Part shown: positions 5,808 through 7,022 of the stretch, in pieces
How positions within the stretch are numbered: the first letter of the stretch is position 1
How the letters are laid out: every line of letters begins with the position of its first letter
Assembly: GCA_016193545.1 (NCBI GenBank)
Contig: JACPSA010000035.1
Location: 6,006-13,027, forward strand
Origin: Chloroflexota bacterium
GTDB lineage: Bacteria > Chloroflexota > Dehalococcoidia > Dehalococcoidales > UBA2162
Direction of reading: 5' to 3'
DNA length: 7,022 bases
The notes under the pieces: generated by a model
What the model saw: only the letters and a program-made list of their open reading frames with translations
What the model was told of the DNA's origin: nothing
The model's database searches: none
Position numbers and translations under genes: made by a program

Positions 5808-6455
5808 TTGGAGATTGCGGCTAGAATCAACGAAGCCAAATACGGTGTCTTTCGCTGGCGGTATGAGCTTAGCATACCCAGAAAGCTAGCCCTGGCACTG
5901 GGTATGGCGGCTCTTACCGGGCTGCTGGCTCAGGTCAGGTTTCCGCTTCCCTGGAGTCCAGTACCGATAACCGGGCAGACCTTTGCCGTGTTTCTGGCGG
6001 CGGTGCTGCTGGGGAAATGGTGGGGTGGCGTCAGTATGGCAATCTTTGGAGTGTTGGGTTGGGCTGGCCTTCCCTGGTTTTCGGGATGGAGTGCCGGCAT
6101 AACCGCTACTGGTGGCTATATCATTGGTTTTATCCTGGCGGCCCTTTTTGTGGGCTATTTTACCGATAAATATGTCCGTGCCCGAAGCTTTCTGACCATG
6201 TTCGGACTGATGCTCGTGGCCAATTTCGTTCTCATTTATATCCCTGGTCTTATCTGGCTCGGGTTGTGGCTGCCAGCCCATGGCAAAACAGTGGCTTCTC
6301 TTATGGTGCTGCTGAACATGGGCTTGATTCCCTTTATTGCCGGTGACATCACCAAAGCGGCCCTGGCTGCGGCCATTGCCCGTGGAGTAACGCCCAAATC
6401 AGCCTACAACGGAGAAACAGACAAGGATAAGTGGGCGACCTGGCGTATCCCTTAA
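5808..6455 (+). CDS. bioY: Biotin transporter BioY (ECF S component)
   Basis: Membrane protein of 215 aa that binds biotin and, in most systems, works with a shared energy-coupling module (EcfA, EcfA', EcfT); no such module is in the window. After a soluble N-terminal segment of about 24 residues there are about six hydrophobic segments. BioY hallmarks are VPITGQTFAVFLA (52-64), GLPWFSGWSAGI (87-98) followed by GGYIIGF (102-108), and GDITK (179-183) before the last helix. The start is TTG 5808, preceded five bases upstream by a strong GGAGGG site (5797-5802). The 108-base gap after the CPHC gene shows no convincing promoter or terminator, so read-through from the upstream consensus promoter is possible. 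I saw no obvious BirA-type operator. The family call is firm; the biotin substrate is family knowledge. Confidence 0.93.
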   Translation: MEIAARINEAKYGVFRWRYELSIPRKLALALGMAALTGLLAQVRFPLPWSPVPITGQTFAVFLAAVLLGKWWGGVSMAIFGVLGWAGLPWFSGWSAGITATGGYIIGFILAALFVGYFTDKYVRARSFLTMFGLMLVANFVLIYIPGLIWLGLWLPAHGKTVASLMVLLNMGLIPFIAGDITKAALAAAIARGVTPKSAYNGETDKDKWATWRIP

Positions 6456-6512
6456 TGAAGAGGTAGGATAAGTTTAATAAACTGGTGGCAGGGTGGCCTC
6501 AGGCTCATTTGT

Positions 6513-6541
6513 TTGACGGTAAATAGGGCGTCTGCTAAAAT
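6513..6541 (+). promoter_or_regulatory. Promoter of tRNA-Val
   Basis: TTGACG (-35, 6513-6518), a 17-base spacer, and TAAAAT (-10, 6536-6541), with TGC directly before it as an extended -10. Predicted start is near 6548, so the precursor would have a 5' leader of about ten bases before the tRNA. Confidence 0.7.
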
Positions 6542-6557
6542 TTTATTTAGGTCTCTT

Positions 6558-6631
6558 GGGCGGTTAGCTCAGTTGGTTAGAGCACTGCGTTGACATCGCA
6601 GAGGCCAGTGGTTCGAGCCCACTACCGCCCA
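6558..6631 (+). tRNA. tRNA-Val (anticodon GAC)
   Basis: A 74-base cloverleaf fits without mismatch. The acceptor stem GGGCGGT pairs with ACCGCCC. The D arm is GCTC/GAGC with a GG-containing loop. The anticodon stem CTGCG/CGCAG has loop TTGACAT, giving anticodon GAC, which reads GUC and GUU valine codons. The variable loop is AGGCC, and the T arm AGTGG/CCACT has loop TTCGAGC. The discriminator base is A and is followed by CTT, so CCA is not encoded and must be added enzymatically. Confidence 0.97.
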
Positions 6632-6726
6632 CTTACTGTACAATACGCAGAACTTCTTCCTTTAAGGTCTGCTTGTAACCGTTAACCTCTAGGAGCATAA
6701 TTAGGATTGCTTGGCTGGAGGCAATC

Positions 6727-7022
6727 ATGAAACGGGTTGCTTTAGTTGCTGTAATTTTGATAATAACGATACTGCTTGGCTGTAATCCGAAAACATCAGT
6801 AACACCGCTGCCTGATCGAGAAGCTCCAACGACAGCACCAAAAACTTCTGAATCTTCATCAATTCCATCGCCACCAAAACCTGCCGAGTTCGTCATCAGG
6901 GATTTAACCATTACTCCTAATGAAGTCATTAGTGGAGCTTCAGTAACTATCAAGGTAACTGTAATTAACATCGGTGAGCAGTCTGGTACTTATGAAGTTA
7001 ATCTGAAGATTGATAACACCAT
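6727..7022 (+). CDS. Lipoprotein with CARDB-like domain, 3' end cut by window edge
   Basis: The first 98 codons of a gene that runs off the right edge. Residues 1-18 form a lipoprotein signal peptide: MKR, a hydrophobic core, and lipobox LLGC with the lipidated Cys19. Processing would therefore be by Lgt and signal peptidase II, with the protein anchored outside the membrane. Residues 20-53 are a Pro/Ser/Thr-rich linker. From about Phe55 a beta-rich segment begins (FVIRDLTITPNEVISGASVT, then IKVTVINIGEQSGTYEVNLKID); its pattern 'TP.EV..G..VT..V.V.N.G...GTYEV.LKID' resembles CARDB or related Ig-like adhesion modules. GGAGG (6717-6721) lies five bases before the ATG. The gene starts 95 bases after the tRNA. 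Its full function cannot be told because the rest of the protein is outside the window. Confidence 0.85.
   Translation, partial: MKRVALVAVILIITILLGCNPKTSVTPLPDREAPTTAPKTSESSSIPSPPKPAEFVIRDLTITPNEVISGASVTIKVTVINIGEQSGTYEVNLKIDNT

Noticed and set aside
5886..6281. Minus-strand open frame of 131 codons
   Set aside because: It is antisense to bioY; the composition is Gln/Lys/Pro/His-rich and looks like a shadow of membrane-protein codons.
6633..6971. Minus-strand open frame of 112 codons after the tRNA
   Set aside because: It is antisense to the lipoprotein gene, which has a lipobox and a good ribosome-binding site.

Overview
The window looks like a chromosomal stretch from a bacterium of the Chloroflexota, most likely a relative of class Dehalococcoidia. 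This placement is inference from protein style and gene neighbourhood (a lepB/pyrE pair beside a four-gene riboflavin operon, a small elongation-factor-domain protein, a BioY, a CARDB-like lipoprotein). Base composition is near 50% G+C throughout. I see no insertion sequence, phage gene or CRISPR array.

Layout. Positions 1-1172 hold two minus-strand genes: lepB (signal peptidase I) and, 30 bases downstream, pyrE (orotate phosphoribosyltransferase), which is cut by the window edge. Positions 1173-1349 are a divergent intergenic region with a candidate promoter for each side and a 12-bp inverted repeat between them; no FMN riboswitch is recognisable. Positions 1350-4804 are a tight plus-strand operon ribD-ribE-ribBA-ribH, with gaps of 2, 25 and 20 bases. 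Together these enzymes take GTP and ribulose 5-phosphate to riboflavin, except for the phosphatase step, which is not encoded here. A convergent minus-strand gene (4824-5078) encodes a small protein resembling domain II of translational GTPases; its strong promoter lies at 5134-5162.

Positions 5238-5362 are a 125-bp non-coding element made of three consecutive, nearly loopless perfect hairpins. Next come a fully consensus sigma-70-type promoter (5409-5438) and a short gene for a coiled-coil protein with a single CPHC motif (5469-5699). BioY, the substrate-binding part of an ECF biotin transporter, follows at 5808-6455. A tRNA-Val(GAC) lies at 6558-6631 behind a strong extended -10 promoter. 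The 5' part of a lipoprotein gene (from 6727) runs off the right edge.

Functionally most of the window is core metabolism: pyrimidine and riboflavin synthesis, biotin uptake and protein export. The less ordinary parts are the triple-hairpin element, the inverted repeat between the lepB and ribD promoters, the near-leaderless ribD promoter, and the two small proteins. I did not find a clear multi-gene novel system.
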